From: Candidatus Omnitrophota bacterium
Lineage (GTDB): Bacteria > Omnitrophota > Gorgyraeia > Velamenicoccales > Velamenicoccaceae
Direction: 5' to 3'
DNA: 64,000 bases
Assembly (NCBI GenBank): GCA_016235185.1
Contig: JACRLT010000026.1
Coordinates: 31,946-95,945, forward strand
The position numbers were made by a program, and so were the translations under genes. Of this stretch, positions 45,355-55,894 are shown in pieces. The notes beneath the pieces were generated by a model. It made no database searches, was not told the origin of the DNA, and saw only the letters and a list, made by a program, of their open reading frames with translations. Each line of letters opens with the position of its first letter. Position 1 is the first letter of the stretch.

Positions 45355-47166
45355 TTATTCTAAAACCTCATATACTAAATCGTTATCGAATGATTTAACG
45401 AGCTTCAAGCCCTTGATCGCACTCGGCACGTGCCCTACTACGTCTACCGCATCCATATATTCACCGGTCTTATAAAGCTCTGAATGAAGAATTACATATT
45501 TGACTCCTAGATCTTTTAAGATCGACAGCGTTTTTTGGTCCTCTATCTTCAATATCTTTTCTTTGACAAGATGGGCATTCGTCCCAGGCATGGCGCCATT
45601 GACCATTCTTTTTTTGTGGCGGGTCTGATAAAAAAGATAATCGTAATTTTCCTGGGCTTCACCCGGTATTCCCTTGGTCATAGGGTACTCTGCAATAATA
45701 AAATCGCCGTCCTGTGATGCCAACCAGTGATAAACCGCAGGGGTTTTAGAAATATCCGCAACTCTCCAGGGCGGAATGTTAGTAAACTCGAACAGGGTAA
45801 TAACGCAGACCCCGGCCGTAAATAAAAATGCTAAAGAAGGCCGTTTGATTTTAAGAAGGAGGTATTTTAATCCGTAACCTGCAAGGATGCTGACACAGAG
45901 CGAGACCAGCATCCCAAAACGCGCATAGGCGCGGAACATCGGGAAGACTTTATGCAACAGATATGAAGGGAAATAGATCTTAAAAAAGATCAAGTTAACG
46001 TAAGGCGGCATCGATAAAATAAAAAATAGCCATGCCAAGAACAAAAATAAGCCGATCAAGTAATTATCGGCTGATGATACATACTCTGGGAATTTCTTTG
46101 GATCCAGGCGCCTTGATTTCCATTGTTTATACGCATAGAAAGCCAGTATAAGCGGGACCCATCCCAGATATAGAGTCTGCTCGATAGCCCCCCTGCCGTA
46201 AAATACCGATCCAAACATCTTTCTCGTAAATTCTCCAAAAACCGGATGAGTGGATGCAGGCAAAAGATAGCTAAGCGGCTTGGCTGATTGCGCAAAGAGA
46301 TAACTGATGGCGCGAGAGTATCCTGTTGCAGCTGCCAAGGTCTTATTGGTGTTTTCTACGGATAGATTTTTGACTATTTTAAAAATAGTGGTCATATTGA
46401 ACAAAAGAGCAATTAAAAAAATCACACCAAGGGCTGACATAAATCTTCGTGCGGCGCGCATCCTGTCTCTTAAAACTGGGAGGCCAGAGCGCGATGTGAA
46501 AAGTTTAATTTTTTCTTTCCATTGGTAGAAAAGGCTAAAAGTAAGAAAACCTAACGTAAAAACAACTGCAAAGTACCCGTAATACGGATTAAAAGCTGTG
46601 GCCATGGTAAATGCGAAAGCGGCATAAAGCACATATTTAAAATCAAGTTTTTCACGTATTTTCATTATGGAATATACATATAGAACAAACCAGCTAGAAA
46701 TATAAAAGAAACTGAATTCCATTACTTTATTCAGATGATACGGAGAGAATGTAAAAATGAAGGCCCCAAAAAAGGAAGCATATATATTTTTTGTCAGGTG
46801 CCGCAACAGGAGGAAGGAAAAGAATCCGCATAAAACAAAATTTAATAATGTCAGGATGTTCAGGCAGAAAACAGGGCTCATGATCATTAATAGAGCAGCC
46901 AGAGAATATTCTACGATCCACGATACAGGCTGTTGGCTGAAATCAACACCTGTCGGAGCCGATATAAAAGGACAGTGATAATAGTCTATCCCGTGCCTAA
47001 GAGCATAGTGTCCCCACCACAAGTGCCAGACACCTCCCCTGATATCGGTATGGAAAAAAGGCCCGTACACATATTTATCCAAACCCTGGATCAAAGGAAA
47101 TGTAAACAAGGCAGTCAAACCCAGAAAAATTAAAGTAATCAGAAAATAATTTCGCTTATAGATCAT
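45355..47166 (-). CDS. Polytopic membrane protein, GT-C glycosyltransferase-like
   Basis: This 603-residue protein has about 11-13 membrane segments and a C-terminal periplasmic domain. The first loop carries FHTDIRGGVWHLWWGHYALRHG, an acidic Asp and Trp-His pattern like GT-C enzymes, and SAPTGVDFSQQP. The C-terminal part (VYHWLASQDGDFIIAEYPM, LGVKYVILHSELY) resembles YfhO/DUF6541-type proteins. It probably transfers sugars from polyprenyl-phosphate donors. ATGA coupling to the next gene upstream. Confidence 0.65.
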   Translation of the reverse strand: MIYKRNYFLITLIFLGLTALFTFPLIQGLDKYVYGPFFHTDIRGGVWHLWWGHYALRHGIDYYHCPFISAPTGVDFSQQPVSWIVEYSLAALLMIMSPVFCLNILTLLNFVLCGFFSFLLLRHLTKNIYASFFGAFIFTFSPYHLNKVMEFSFFYISSWFVLYVYSIMKIREKLDFKYVLYAAFAFTMATAFNPYYGYFAVVFTLGFLTFSLFYQWKEKIKLFTSRSGLPVLRDRMRAARRFMSALGVIFLIALLFNMTTIFKIVKNLSVENTNKTLAAATGYSRAISYLFAQSAKPLSYLLPASTHPVFGEFTRKMFGSVFYGRGAIEQTLYLGWVPLILAFYAYKQWKSRRLDPKKFPEYVSSADNYLIGLFLFLAWLFFILSMPPYVNLIFFKIYFPSYLLHKVFPMFRAYARFGMLVSLCVSILAGYGLKYLLLKIKRPSLAFLFTAGVCVITLFEFTNIPPWRVADISKTPAVYHWLASQDGDFIIAEYPMTKGIPGEAQENYDYLFYQTRHKKRMVNGAMPGTNAHLVKEKILKIEDQKTLSILKDLGVKYVILHSELYKTGEYMDAVDVVGHVPSAIKGLKLVKSFDNDLVYEVLE

Positions 47167-49571
47167 CTTTTTATTTTTAAAATTAAAAGGAACCCGAGGC
47201 CGATCAGTAAACCAAGCCCGGATATTATAAAACCAAGATACGCATGTGCCTGTGGCAAGAAGAAAAGTACGAGCGTTATGTCAGGACCGGCATTCATCTT
47301 CCCGGGATCCAGGAGCCATCCATTGGCATAGCCGTTTACGTTAAAATGGCCTGTTTCAACAGGCTTTTGGAAGAGATATTTTGCGTCACGTACAGAAAAT
47401 CGCTCCATGCTTCTTGATTCCTTGACTCCCAAATCCGCGTAATCAGCCACTATGTCCTTTTCTTCAATGGATCCGACCTCCGATCGGTCTGCAACAAAAA
47501 CCTTCCATTTTTTGTGAAAGCTTTCAAGGAAAATCAGCCAAAAAGGAACATTGGGATTTTTTATTTGCACGATATATTTTATCGGATTAACCCGTTTAAA
47601 TATAGCATTTGGACTGGCAGTGACAGCTTTATGGAATGATATCCCTCTCTTTAAATCGCCTCTTAAGTCAGGATAACGCGAGGCCGTATCTGTGCGATCG
47701 CCAAATAATCCTTCGATCTTTGAAAGATCATTGTATTCGCTGAACAAAATAGCAGGTTTTTTTGAGATCAACTTATGTTCTGCAAGAGCGCCCAGAAAGG
47801 ATATGTCTCCTAAGACTAGGGACAATGAATCAGAGGTATAAATTCTCGGTAAAAATACAGGCGGATCAAATGATTCTATCGATCCGCCTACTTTTCCCGG
47901 CATGTAAGTCGAGAATAACCGACTCAACTCTTCGGGAGTTTCCTTTTCCTTATACCCGAACCATGGGATCGTATCCCTGTTTAAGACTATTTTGCCTATA
48001 TTATAAAGTTTTAAGATCTCCGGAAAATATTCTTTGGATAAATTATCGAATAAGACGTCGAAACTCGAAATATAATTGGATGAATAAGCGGCGATAAACT
48101 GCCTGCCTGTATTAGAGACAATGGGGTCCATCCCCGTATAATACTTATCATTGCCTAAGTCAAGTGCAACTTGGTAATTCAAACTGCCGGGGAGACTCAA
48201 TATTCTGTAAGTTACAGGGTCGAGCGCCATTTCTCTGCGAAACGACTTGTATTCACTTTTATCGAAAAATTTCCTGCAACTGACATGACCGTCAGACATA
48301 CTATTATCAGGAATAAGAGAAGCGCTGAATACCGGGATGGAACAAAAAAGCAGATACCCGATGAAAAATGAAAATACGCATCCCTTAACTCGTTTGGATT
48401 GAAGATTGTTAAGCGATAACAATAACAAAAGCGAGAAGAAAAAGATCAAAAGCACTCCCCACTTCTCAACAGGGCTCTTAAAAACAGAGAAAAAAGGAAC
48501 ATGGCTTAATGACCAGCTATATAAAAAACCTAAGATACCGGCAGGGCCTTTCGACAAATGCACCAAAAAAACATATGAGACTAACAAAAATAATAAGGAC
48601 TTCTCCAATACCTTATTTTTATATTGTAGGAGCGATATGGCAACTATCCCGATAGGAATAAGCGTTACGAAATAAGACAACGGCAAATTATAAAGATATT
48701 GGAAAATATCACCCGGTCTGTTTAAGACCACCAGTCCCGTCAATGAAAAGATCTTTAACGGCAGCGGCCTAAGCGCAAACGCATAGTCTTTGGCATAATT
48801 GACAGCGAAATCAGCCGTATACATTTTTGGAATGTCCGTAGAGAGGGCCTGAAACCAAACAAAGATCCACCAAATATTGAATATTATAAAAGACAAAAGT
48901 AATAATGAATATTTACTTAAAAATTTTACAATAGAAAATCTCTTTTCATGCAGCAATACTGCGAACGCAGTAGAGATAAAAAGGGAGATCTGGAAGATCA
49001 AAAGTAACGGAGGATTTGCATTAGTAAAAGCAAAAAGGCTCGAAAAAATGCCAAAAAATAAAAAAAGCCTGGGATCATTATAAAAACGGACGATGATCCA
49101 AAAACCCATAGGAACCATAAAAAAAGTCAGTGAATTCCATAAGTTAATAAAACCAAGGTTATACAAAGTGAATGGGTTGACGATATAGAAAAGGGAGATT
49201 AAAAAAGAATGAAAATTAGATCTTACAAAAAACCTGGTAGCAAGGAACATGGCAAAAAATGGCAGGTAAAAAATTATAAATACTAGAAAAAAATTAATGA
49301 ACCGTTCGTTCTTTATTAAAGCCTCCAAAAAAGAGACGAAAAAAGTAAAAAAGAAATTGAAATTTAAGCTTGTAGCTATTATGCCGGTAGACAGGTCTGT
49401 CCATGCGTAACTAAAGATCTTCGACAGTAATTTAAAACTTAAAATATAGTGCCCCTCTCCTCCCAAAATAATACAGCCTCTTGAATAATAAGGAAGCAAA
49501 GACAAAGTCAGAATGAATGCAAAAAGGCAATGATAGAAAAGAGAGCTTTGAAATATCTTCGGTATTTTCAT
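47163..49571 (-). CDS. Large polytopic membrane protein, GT-C/arabinofuranosyltransferase-like
   Basis: This 802-residue protein has about 12-13 membrane segments, a large periplasmic domain (about 410-770) and a final membrane helix with basic tail (GLGLLIGLGFLLILKIKR). The opening (YYSRGCIILGGEGHYILSF, LSTGIIATSLNFNFF) and YIVNPFTLYNLGF resemble alpha-(1-3)-arabinofuranosyltransferase/DUF3367-like GT-C proteins. It likely adds sugars to a lipid-linked or surface glycan. The gene is AT-richer than its neighbours. Confidence 0.62.
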   Translation of the reverse strand: MKIPKIFQSSLFYHCLFAFILTLSLLPYYSRGCIILGGEGHYILSFKLLSKIFSYAWTDLSTGIIATSLNFNFFFTFFVSFLEALIKNERFINFFLVFIIFYLPFFAMFLATRFFVRSNFHSFLISLFYIVNPFTLYNLGFINLWNSLTFFMVPMGFWIIVRFYNDPRLFLFFGIFSSLFAFTNANPPLLLIFQISLFISTAFAVLLHEKRFSIVKFLSKYSLLLLSFIIFNIWWIFVWFQALSTDIPKMYTADFAVNYAKDYAFALRPLPLKIFSLTGLVVLNRPGDIFQYLYNLPLSYFVTLIPIGIVAISLLQYKNKVLEKSLLFLLVSYVFLVHLSKGPAGILGFLYSWSLSHVPFFSVFKSPVEKWGVLLIFFFSLLLLLSLNNLQSKRVKGCVFSFFIGYLLFCSIPVFSASLIPDNSMSDGHVSCRKFFDKSEYKSFRREMALDPVTYRILSLPGSLNYQVALDLGNDKYYTGMDPIVSNTGRQFIAAYSSNYISSFDVLFDNLSKEYFPEILKLYNIGKIVLNRDTIPWFGYKEKETPEELSRLFSTYMPGKVGGSIESFDPPVFLPRIYTSDSLSLVLGDISFLGALAEHKLISKKPAILFSEYNDLSKIEGLFGDRTDTASRYPDLRGDLKRGISFHKAVTASPNAIFKRVNPIKYIVQIKNPNVPFWLIFLESFHKKWKVFVADRSEVGSIEEKDIVADYADLGVKESRSMERFSVRDAKYLFQKPVETGHFNVNGYANGWLLDPGKMNAGPDITLVLFFLPQAHAYLGFIISGLGLLIGLGFLLILKIKR

Positions 49572-49578
49572 AGTTGAA

Positions 49579-51018
49579 TTATGACAGTTGGCCTTTCGTC
49601 CCGCCTTTTACGAAAACGTATATGGCAATTTTAAAAAGCTTAAGGTCATCTTTGAATTTTTTGGGCAAGATGAACCAAGTCCTTATTCTTCTTAAGATCC
49701 AGAAGAAATTAATGTAAAAACTCCGGTATGTCTTAATTTTGATATCTATCAGGTCTTGAAGAGTGAATCCTTCGGGTACAAAAAGAGGCCACACATCCCT
49801 GAAACCTCTCCCCATCTCTCCGCGTGCATACCGGTCGATTATATCCGCCGGGAGCATGCTTTTTTTAACTGCGTATTCGAATATCTCTGTGCCGGGCAAA
49901 GGCATGGTTATATGTATCCCTACGACATCGGCTTTTACTTTTGTTCCGATATGCACGGTCTTTAACATATCCTCTTTGGTCTCTCCCGGGAAACCTACCA
50001 TGAGAAAAAGGTTTGATAGGATCCTGTGCTTTCGGCACAGGGCTACAGCCTTGGCGATCTGTTCATCGGTAACCTTCTTTTTAATCACAGAATTACGGAT
50101 CTTTTCGCTGCCTGATTCAACCCCAAAATATAGGTCCGTGCACCCGGCGCGCTTAAGCGCCCTGACCATTTCTTCGTCAAGGGCATTGGCACGAGTTGAA
50201 GCGATCCACCTCATCTTTAATTTTCTCTCGATCAGCTCCTGACAGAACTCAAGGGTATGTTTTTTGCTAAGGGTCATGCAATCGTCGTTAAAATTATACT
50301 GCCCTTGGCAAAGATCATAAACAGATTCCATTTCGTCTACAATGTTCTTGGCAGATCTTAGGCGTACTTTCTGGCCTATGGCGGGTATACAGCAAAAACT
50401 ACAGCCGTAAGGGCATCCGCGGGAACCCAGGATGCCGGCGGTTGGAACTTCAAATTTCATCTGTTCGTCTCTTTTATAGATCCCCGCATTGATCAGATGA
50501 CGGGCAGGAAAAGGAATATCGTCAAGATCTTCATAGGCCTCTCCGAGAATAACGCCTTGGACCTTTTTTCCTTCTTTAACTTTTTCGACCACTTCAACAA
50601 AGGTCTTTTCAGCTTCGCCGGTAATTCCGAAATCAAAATAAGGCATCCGTTTTAAAAAAGTAGGGTCGCAGCACATATGGACCCCGCCTAATCCTATCAA
50701 TATGTCGTTGCCAAATCGTGACCGTATACTTTTTGCAAGCGAGACAGCTGAATGGATGCTTGTTGTCATAGACGATATACCGATGATCCTTGGCTTTTCC
50801 AATGCGATCGAAGACAAAATATCTTCAAGCGTTTTGTTTTCTGCGGCGACGTCAATGACCTTGACAGAGTGACCTTTCTTTTCAAGACAGGCGGCTATAT
50901 AAAGTATGCCTAGCGGATATAATGATTTTTCATCACCCCCATGCGCCTTAAAATGGGCGGCGTCGGCCTGGTCCTTGTATAAGATCATAGGGCTATGTAT
51001 AAAAAGGACGTCTATCAT
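49579..51018 (-). CDS. Cobalamin-type radical SAM protein 1
   Basis: This 479-residue protein has a B12-binding-like domain at 1-150 (LYPLGILYIAACLEKKGHSVKVIDV, IGLGGVHMCCDP) and a radical SAM domain with the cluster motif GCPYGCSFC (C202, C206, C209). Further on are FGVESGSEKIRNSV and FLMVGFPGETKEDM. The family carries out methylations, cyclisations or other radical steps on unreactive carbons, often in lipids. It directly follows radical SAM protein 2. Confidence 0.88.
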   Translation of the reverse strand: MIDVLFIHSPMILYKDQADAAHFKAHGGDEKSLYPLGILYIAACLEKKGHSVKVIDVAAENKTLEDILSSIALEKPRIIGISSMTTSIHSAVSLAKSIRSRFGNDILIGLGGVHMCCDPTFLKRMPYFDFGITGEAEKTFVEVVEKVKEGKKVQGVILGEAYEDLDDIPFPARHLINAGIYKRDEQMKFEVPTAGILGSRGCPYGCSFCCIPAIGQKVRLRSAKNIVDEMESVYDLCQGQYNFNDDCMTLSKKHTLEFCQELIERKLKMRWIASTRANALDEEMVRALKRAGCTDLYFGVESGSEKIRNSVIKKKVTDEQIAKAVALCRKHRILSNLFLMVGFPGETKEDMLKTVHIGTKVKADVVGIHITMPLPGTEIFEYAVKKSMLPADIIDRYARGEMGRGFRDVWPLFVPEGFTLQDLIDIKIKTYRSFYINFFWILRRIRTWFILPKKFKDDLKLFKIAIYVFVKGGTKGQLS

Positions 51019-52602
51019 CTAGGTCAGCTTTGTTAAAGTTGCTTTGCTTTTTGAGTAAAGGTAATCGCTGGTCTTTCTGTTCAATGGATTGAGCGTCCTG
51101 ACAAATATGCCCCAACCCATATTTATAAGCCGCAAAATATAATGCGCCTCCTCCATAGAATGGATCTTCCTTATGAGTTTCAAGGGATTCAATAAATATG
51201 TCCAGATCCTATGTACGATAAAAGTCCGGTAAGCGATCTTTTGCAATTTGTTAAGCTCCTCTTTTTTAAAATAAAGCGTATCCGACCCTATCTCATTTAA
51301 TACAGAATTCAGTTTCTCGAATTCTGTCTCATCAAAATCTACCGAATCGAAAAATTTATCAAAATTAAGCAGGCCTTCTTTTTTAAAATACCGGTAGACA
51401 TCGGATGTGGGTTGCGGGATAAGGAGATAAAAAGTAGCGAAGTCAGTGTCGCTCTTTTTTGAAAAATTTATAGTGGCTCTTATCGATTCGATGGTTTCAT
51501 AAGGGAACCCGATGATATTGGTACAGATGGTCCATATGCCTATGCGGTTTGCATACCGGATGAGCTCCCTGGCCTGGGTCAGGCTGTATGGTTTACCTAA
51601 AAACTTGCGCGTTTGCGGATGCCCTGATTCTATACCGAATGTTATGCGGTAACAGCCGGCCTTTTTCATCTTATAGAGGATTTCCTTTGTCAGCGTCCAA
51701 TGCGCTATTCCGTTCGGAGTAGTCCATTTAATGTCGAGTTTTCGCCTGATCAACTCATCACATATGCCTTCCCATCTCTTACGGTCAACACTTGCGCTAT
51801 CGTCTAAAAAGGCAATTTCACGTATTGAATAGTCTTTGTAAAGAAGCTCGATCTCGTCTACGACGTTTTTCGGGCTCCTGCCACGCCAGGACCTGCCCCA
51901 CACCGCTTTAACAGTGCAATAAACACAATCTCCGGGACATCCGCGGCTGCTAATGATCGCAGCTACCGGAGATCGCATAGCAAAAGGATTCCCTTCGGTT
52001 AGATACCTTTTGAAGTCTATAAGATCTAAGGCCGGGAAAGGTATGCTGTCGAGATCTTTAATCAGTGCCCTCGGCGAAGTTTTTTTAACCTGGCCAGAGG
52101 CATCTCGGAAAGCTATTCCCTCGATATCTGTGGTTTTTGCGCCTTTGAGAATATTTTTTGCAAGCTCAAGGAAAGTCTCTTCGCCTTCTCCGATAACAAC
52201 ATAATCAATCGTCGGATGTTTTAATACTTGCTGCCAATAAGAAGAGGCATGGTTGCCGCCCAATACCACCAGTACATCAGGCGCCACCCTTTTGATTGTA
52301 TTGGCGATCTCTATGCAATCGCGGTAGTAGATTGAATACATGCATGTTAAACCGACCACCTTTGATTTTTCTTCTTTGACTATCTTCTCAATGGCCTCAT
52401 CGGTTATGCCGAACCTCACCATTTTGCCTGTTTTAACGGAATCTGTTGCAGTAAAAATACCAAGTTCTGCTATTTTGCAATCCAGGTTATTTTTACGTAA
52501 ATAACTCGCCAAATACATAAGGCCCAACGGCGGCGCCGGCAAAATAAATGAATAATTATTGGTAAACTGGCTGTAATATGGATTAAACAAAAGTATGTCC
52601 AT
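51019..52602 (-). CDS. Cobalamin-type radical SAM protein 2
   Basis: This 527-residue protein has a B12-binding-like N-terminus (PAPPLGLMYLASYLRKNNLDCKIAEL, VLGGNHASSY) and the cluster motif GCPGDCVYC (C222, C226, C229), with FGIESGHPQTRKFLGKP and NIIGFPYETIESI. The C-terminal 100 residues are basic and helical. The stop touches the start of radical SAM protein 1 without a gap, and its own start overlaps the methyltransferase stop by one base (TAATG). Confidence 0.88.
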   Translation of the reverse strand: MDILLFNPYYSQFTNNYSFILPAPPLGLMYLASYLRKNNLDCKIAELGIFTATDSVKTGKMVRFGITDEAIEKIVKEEKSKVVGLTCMYSIYYRDCIEIANTIKRVAPDVLVVLGGNHASSYWQQVLKHPTIDYVVIGEGEETFLELAKNILKGAKTTDIEGIAFRDASGQVKKTSPRALIKDLDSIPFPALDLIDFKRYLTEGNPFAMRSPVAAIISSRGCPGDCVYCTVKAVWGRSWRGRSPKNVVDEIELLYKDYSIREIAFLDDSASVDRKRWEGICDELIRRKLDIKWTTPNGIAHWTLTKEILYKMKKAGCYRITFGIESGHPQTRKFLGKPYSLTQARELIRYANRIGIWTICTNIIGFPYETIESIRATINFSKKSDTDFATFYLLIPQPTSDVYRYFKKEGLLNFDKFFDSVDFDETEFEKLNSVLNEIGSDTLYFKKEELNKLQKIAYRTFIVHRIWTYLLNPLKLIRKIHSMEEAHYILRLINMGWGIFVRTLNPLNRKTSDYLYSKSKATLTKLT

Positions 52603-53474
52603 TATAGTTTCCTAAAAATAAGCATCATTGTTTCCTGGCTTAGCATTTTAAAAAACGGATATAAAATATAAGCTGGGATCTTGCAGGCCGATTCTCTTAA
52701 GCTCCAGAAGAGATCAAGCGGATAATCATAAAAAGTAGCGCCGCTTCCAGCCACCTTAAGACCGGCTGCATTTGCTAAGAATTTGATACTTTGTCTCCCA
52801 AAAAGAGTCAAGTGCCTCGGGGCATCAAGATGAAACCATAATTTTTTGCCCAATTTAAAACCCAGGCTATCTGTGTTTGGGGTAGCGATAACCAGTATCC
52901 CGTCTTTTTTTAATATCCTTTTTGCGGCGATCAAAGTCTCAACCGGGTCCATAAGATGTTCTACTACGTGCCAGAGCGTAATAACGTCAAAAAAATCGTC
53001 CTTAAAATCCGCTTTTTTTAAGTCCTGGTCGTATACGTGTAGTTTTTTCTTTAAACATTCCTGGTATGCTTTTTTATTTATCTCGATACCGAACTTCTCA
53101 AATTTATTTTTATTCAGGCTTTCTAAAAAATCCCCTTGTCCGCAGCCGATGTCTAAGATCTTAAAACTTTTTCCCGGCCTATCATTTAAATAACGAAGGA
53201 TCGTTCTTTCCTTACTCTTTAACGAGATGTGTGTGAGCGCTCCAAGAACGAAACCTAAAAATCCTGAAATTTTTCCTTCGTCATAATAACAAGCGGGATA
53301 GTATTTCCTATAGTAATCATCATCTATCGATAAATTATCGATATACACCGCGCCGCAACTAAGGCAACGAGTTACATCAAAGTGTTGGGAGGCGTCCCAG
53401 AGATGCCTGCCGTGCATATTAGTTGCTGAAAATATCTTTGTCGCCTCCGTATTTTTACATAAACGGCAGTTCAT
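52602..53474 (-). CDS. Class I SAM methyltransferase with N-terminal cysteine knuckles
   Basis: About 290 residues. The N-terminus holds CRLC and CLSCGAVYID, two CxxC pairs that should bind zinc, as in C-methyltransferases of sugar pathways. The methyltransferase domain has FKILDIGCGQGDFLESL, then VITLWHVVEHLMDPVETL and LVIATPNTDSLGFKLG. I choose ATG 53474, which overlaps the upstream stop as ATGA; a GTG at 53483 is possible. Likely substrate: a sugar or lipid in this pathway. Confidence 0.85.
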   Translation of the reverse strand: MNCRLCKNTEATKIFSATNMHGRHLWDASQHFDVTRCLSCGAVYIDNLSIDDDYYRKYYPACYYDEGKISGFLGFVLGALTHISLKSKERTILRYLNDRPGKSFKILDIGCGQGDFLESLNKNKFEKFGIEINKKAYQECLKKKLHVYDQDLKKADFKDDFFDVITLWHVVEHLMDPVETLIAAKRILKKDGILVIATPNTDSLGFKLGKKLWFHLDAPRHLTLFGRQSIKFLANAAGLKVAGSGATFYDYPLDLFWSLRESACKIPAYILYPFFKMLSQETMMLIFRKL

Positions 53475-54301
53475 ATCTGACACTCGTACATAAGGATGTA
53501 AGAATTATCTATTTCGGATGGCACAGTGGTCAATTCATAATTAGATTGTTGCATTTTTGGCGCTCGCTCGCCCAAGAGAAACCTTTTTACAAAAAGCGGG
53601 AGATGCCGCGCGGCACATCTTACGATACCGATCTGGGAAATATTCCTTATGAATTTCGTGCGTATGCCAGAATCGAAATCTTTTGAATAAGACCAGCCTG
53701 CGGACCTGATATTATTAAGGACATCGGCATCGATCTGGCCATTGCAGTTAACACGGGAAAAAAATCTTTTTAACAAATCGGATAGCTCTCCCGGAGTAAA
53801 TTCATATATATGAAATGGCATAATGGGCTTTTTTAGCTTATGCGAGGTGATGTTTTTATTTACCGTTGCTAAAAGGAATGTGCCTCCATCGTTTAAGAGG
53901 CCTTTAAACTGTTTTAAACAGCATTCAATATTATCTTTCCTCAAATGCTCGATGACTTGAAAAAAGACTACAACGTCATAACGCTTTAACTGTGCATAAG
54001 AATCAGTGAAAGAAAGATTGCACGCACTTTTAAAAAAAATCCTGTTATTACGGATAGTGGCTGCGTCACAGTCGTAACCGACTGTTATATTTTTTTTGCT
54101 TCTGGACAGATATTCAGTACCATAACCGCCCCCGCACCCAAAATCCAGGACTGTAGAATTTTCAGCTATTTTTTTTGAAGCGAACTTATAGGCAAACTGC
54201 AAGACCGGCTCAACATCCTCAAATTTCGTATTTATGATTGGCCTTTCGCCCGTATTTCTGATCTCGTCTAAGCATCGGCAAAATAAATGTTTTAAATTCA
54301 T
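53471..54301 (-). CDS. Class I SAM methyltransferase
   Basis: This 276-residue protein has STVLDFGCGGGYGTEYLSR (SAM-binding), TVGYDCD, and YDVVVFFQVIEHLRKDN, followed by LLATVNKNITSHKLKKPIMPFHIYEFTPGEL. The C-terminal 90 residues are specific to it. Packed between radical SAM protein 3 and the other methyltransferase, it is probably a tailoring enzyme of the same product. Confidence 0.85.
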   Translation of the reverse strand: MNLKHLFCRCLDEIRNTGERPIINTKFEDVEPVLQFAYKFASKKIAENSTVLDFGCGGGYGTEYLSRSKKNITVGYDCDAATIRNNRIFFKSACNLSFTDSYAQLKRYDVVVFFQVIEHLRKDNIECCLKQFKGLLNDGGTFLLATVNKNITSHKLKKPIMPFHIYEFTPGELSDLLKRFFSRVNCNGQIDADVLNNIRSAGWSYSKDFDSGIRTKFIRNISQIGIVRCAARHLPLFVKRFLLGERAPKMQQSNYELTTVPSEIDNSYILMYECQI

Positions 54302-54316
54302 CTTGAAATCATAGCC

Positions 54317-55894
54317 CTAAAGTTTCTGGTTTATTAATTCACGCACTAACAGTCCGGATTGCCTCAAATAATTGGTCTTATTTTTTGACCTCAATAAAGC
54401 ACCTAAATATCTAGCGCTAAAATAAAACATCAAATTTTTAAAAACAGGGTTGTATGTTTTATGATTTGCCTGCGCCCACTCAATAATATTGATGTTGTGG
54501 TCCGAAAACTTGAATCTTTCGGGCCGCGTATAAATAAAATCAGAGGCATGGGTCAACATACCGTATTCCTCTTTTGAAAATTTATTGCTGCTTGAATCAT
54601 ATATCTCTGTTCCGGGATATGGCGTAAAAATATTAAAACTGACGATCTCGGACTTTAAAATTCTAGCCAGCATCAAGATATCATTCAAGTCCTCTTCGGT
54701 TTCATGCGGCAGGTTTACAAGGAAATTCGCAAATGTCCTGACGTCATACTTATGGCAAAGAGAAAAAACATCTACTATCTTTTCTACGGTTATCCCTTTC
54801 TTTATTGATTTAAGCGCTTTATCCGACCCTCTCTCTACGCCAAAATCGATCTGGATGCACCCTGACTCGGCCATTTTTCTAATGATCTCTTCGTCAAGTG
54901 TCGAAACTTTTGAAGAACACCCCCAGAGAAGCCCCAATCTGTTTTTTTTAAGGCCGTCACAAAAATCAAAAACAAGTTTTTTATTCAGGGTGAACAGATC
55001 ATCAACGAACCAAAAACTATCGATATTGTAAGTATCTTTTAGACCTTTAAGCTCGTTTATCAAGCTATCTGCGCTTCGCCAACGGCAATATGTTCCGGAC
55101 CCCATACTGTCTCTTAACTTTTTGGCAACACAAAATGTGCATTGGGAAGGGCATCCCCGGGTAGCCAGGATATACATACATCTCAAAAAACAACCCCGTA
55201 TGGCATAAGGCGAAGCATTTGTATAATAATCCATGTCGATCAAATCGTAAGCAGGATATGAAACCTGATCCAGATCATCGCACAACTGCCTGGGTTTTGT
55301 TATTATGACTTCCCCCCTCTGTTTGTCAAAATAAGCAATGCCGGCAATAGAGCTAAGATCATCTTTTCTTTCATTGATCGCCTTAACAAGCTCATATGCG
55401 GTGATCTCGCCGTCGCCTATTACACAAAAATCTATGGGGCAATCTTTTTCGCTTAAGACCTCTTGCGGGTAAAAGGTAGGATGGATCCCGCCTACAACAA
55501 TTTTTACCGCAGGGTCAATTTTTTTGAGAGAACGGGCTAAGTCAAAAACCTCGGAATATTCGGGAGTATAAAAAGCTATTCCAACAAGCCTGGTTTTTAT
55601 TTTTTTGAACTCATCTAACATCGAATTTTCTATTTTTTTTAACTCATCGCTCAAATTTAGCTGGAATTCCTTATTTCTTACAACATTTTTCATAGGAACA
55701 TCAATGATCTTAACTGCCAGGCCATTTTTTTGAAGATAACCGGCAACATACATAAGGCCTACGGGAGGCCTATAATGATTTATCATCCTTGACGGCGGCG
55801 AGATCAGCGCAATATCAAAGAACTGCCGTTCGTCCGATGTGTTTACAGGATTATGGGCAGATGTATCCATGGATCTTTGTTCTTTTACTAACAT
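54317..55894 (-). CDS. Cobalamin-type radical SAM protein 3
   Basis: This 525-residue protein has an N-terminal B12-binding-like domain (YRPPVGLMYVAGYLQKNGLAVKIIDV, VVGGIHPTFYPQEV) and the cluster motif GCPSQCTFC (C248, C252, C255). FGVERGSDKALKSIKKG and FLVNLPHETEEDL follow. The start ATG directly follows the stop of the exported protein gene. It contains more Cys than its paralogues near C205-C239. Confidence 0.88.
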   Translation of the reverse strand: MLVKEQRSMDTSAHNPVNTSDERQFFDIALISPPSRMINHYRPPVGLMYVAGYLQKNGLAVKIIDVPMKNVVRNKEFQLNLSDELKKIENSMLDEFKKIKTRLVGIAFYTPEYSEVFDLARSLKKIDPAVKIVVGGIHPTFYPQEVLSEKDCPIDFCVIGDGEITAYELVKAINERKDDLSSIAGIAYFDKQRGEVIITKPRQLCDDLDQVSYPAYDLIDMDYYTNASPYAIRGCFLRCMYILATRGCPSQCTFCVAKKLRDSMGSGTYCRWRSADSLINELKGLKDTYNIDSFWFVDDLFTLNKKLVFDFCDGLKKNRLGLLWGCSSKVSTLDEEIIRKMAESGCIQIDFGVERGSDKALKSIKKGITVEKIVDVFSLCHKYDVRTFANFLVNLPHETEEDLNDILMLARILKSEIVSFNIFTPYPGTEIYDSSSNKFSKEEYGMLTHASDFIYTRPERFKFSDHNINIIEWAQANHKTYNPVFKNLMFYFSARYLGALLRSKNKTNYLRQSGLLVRELINQKL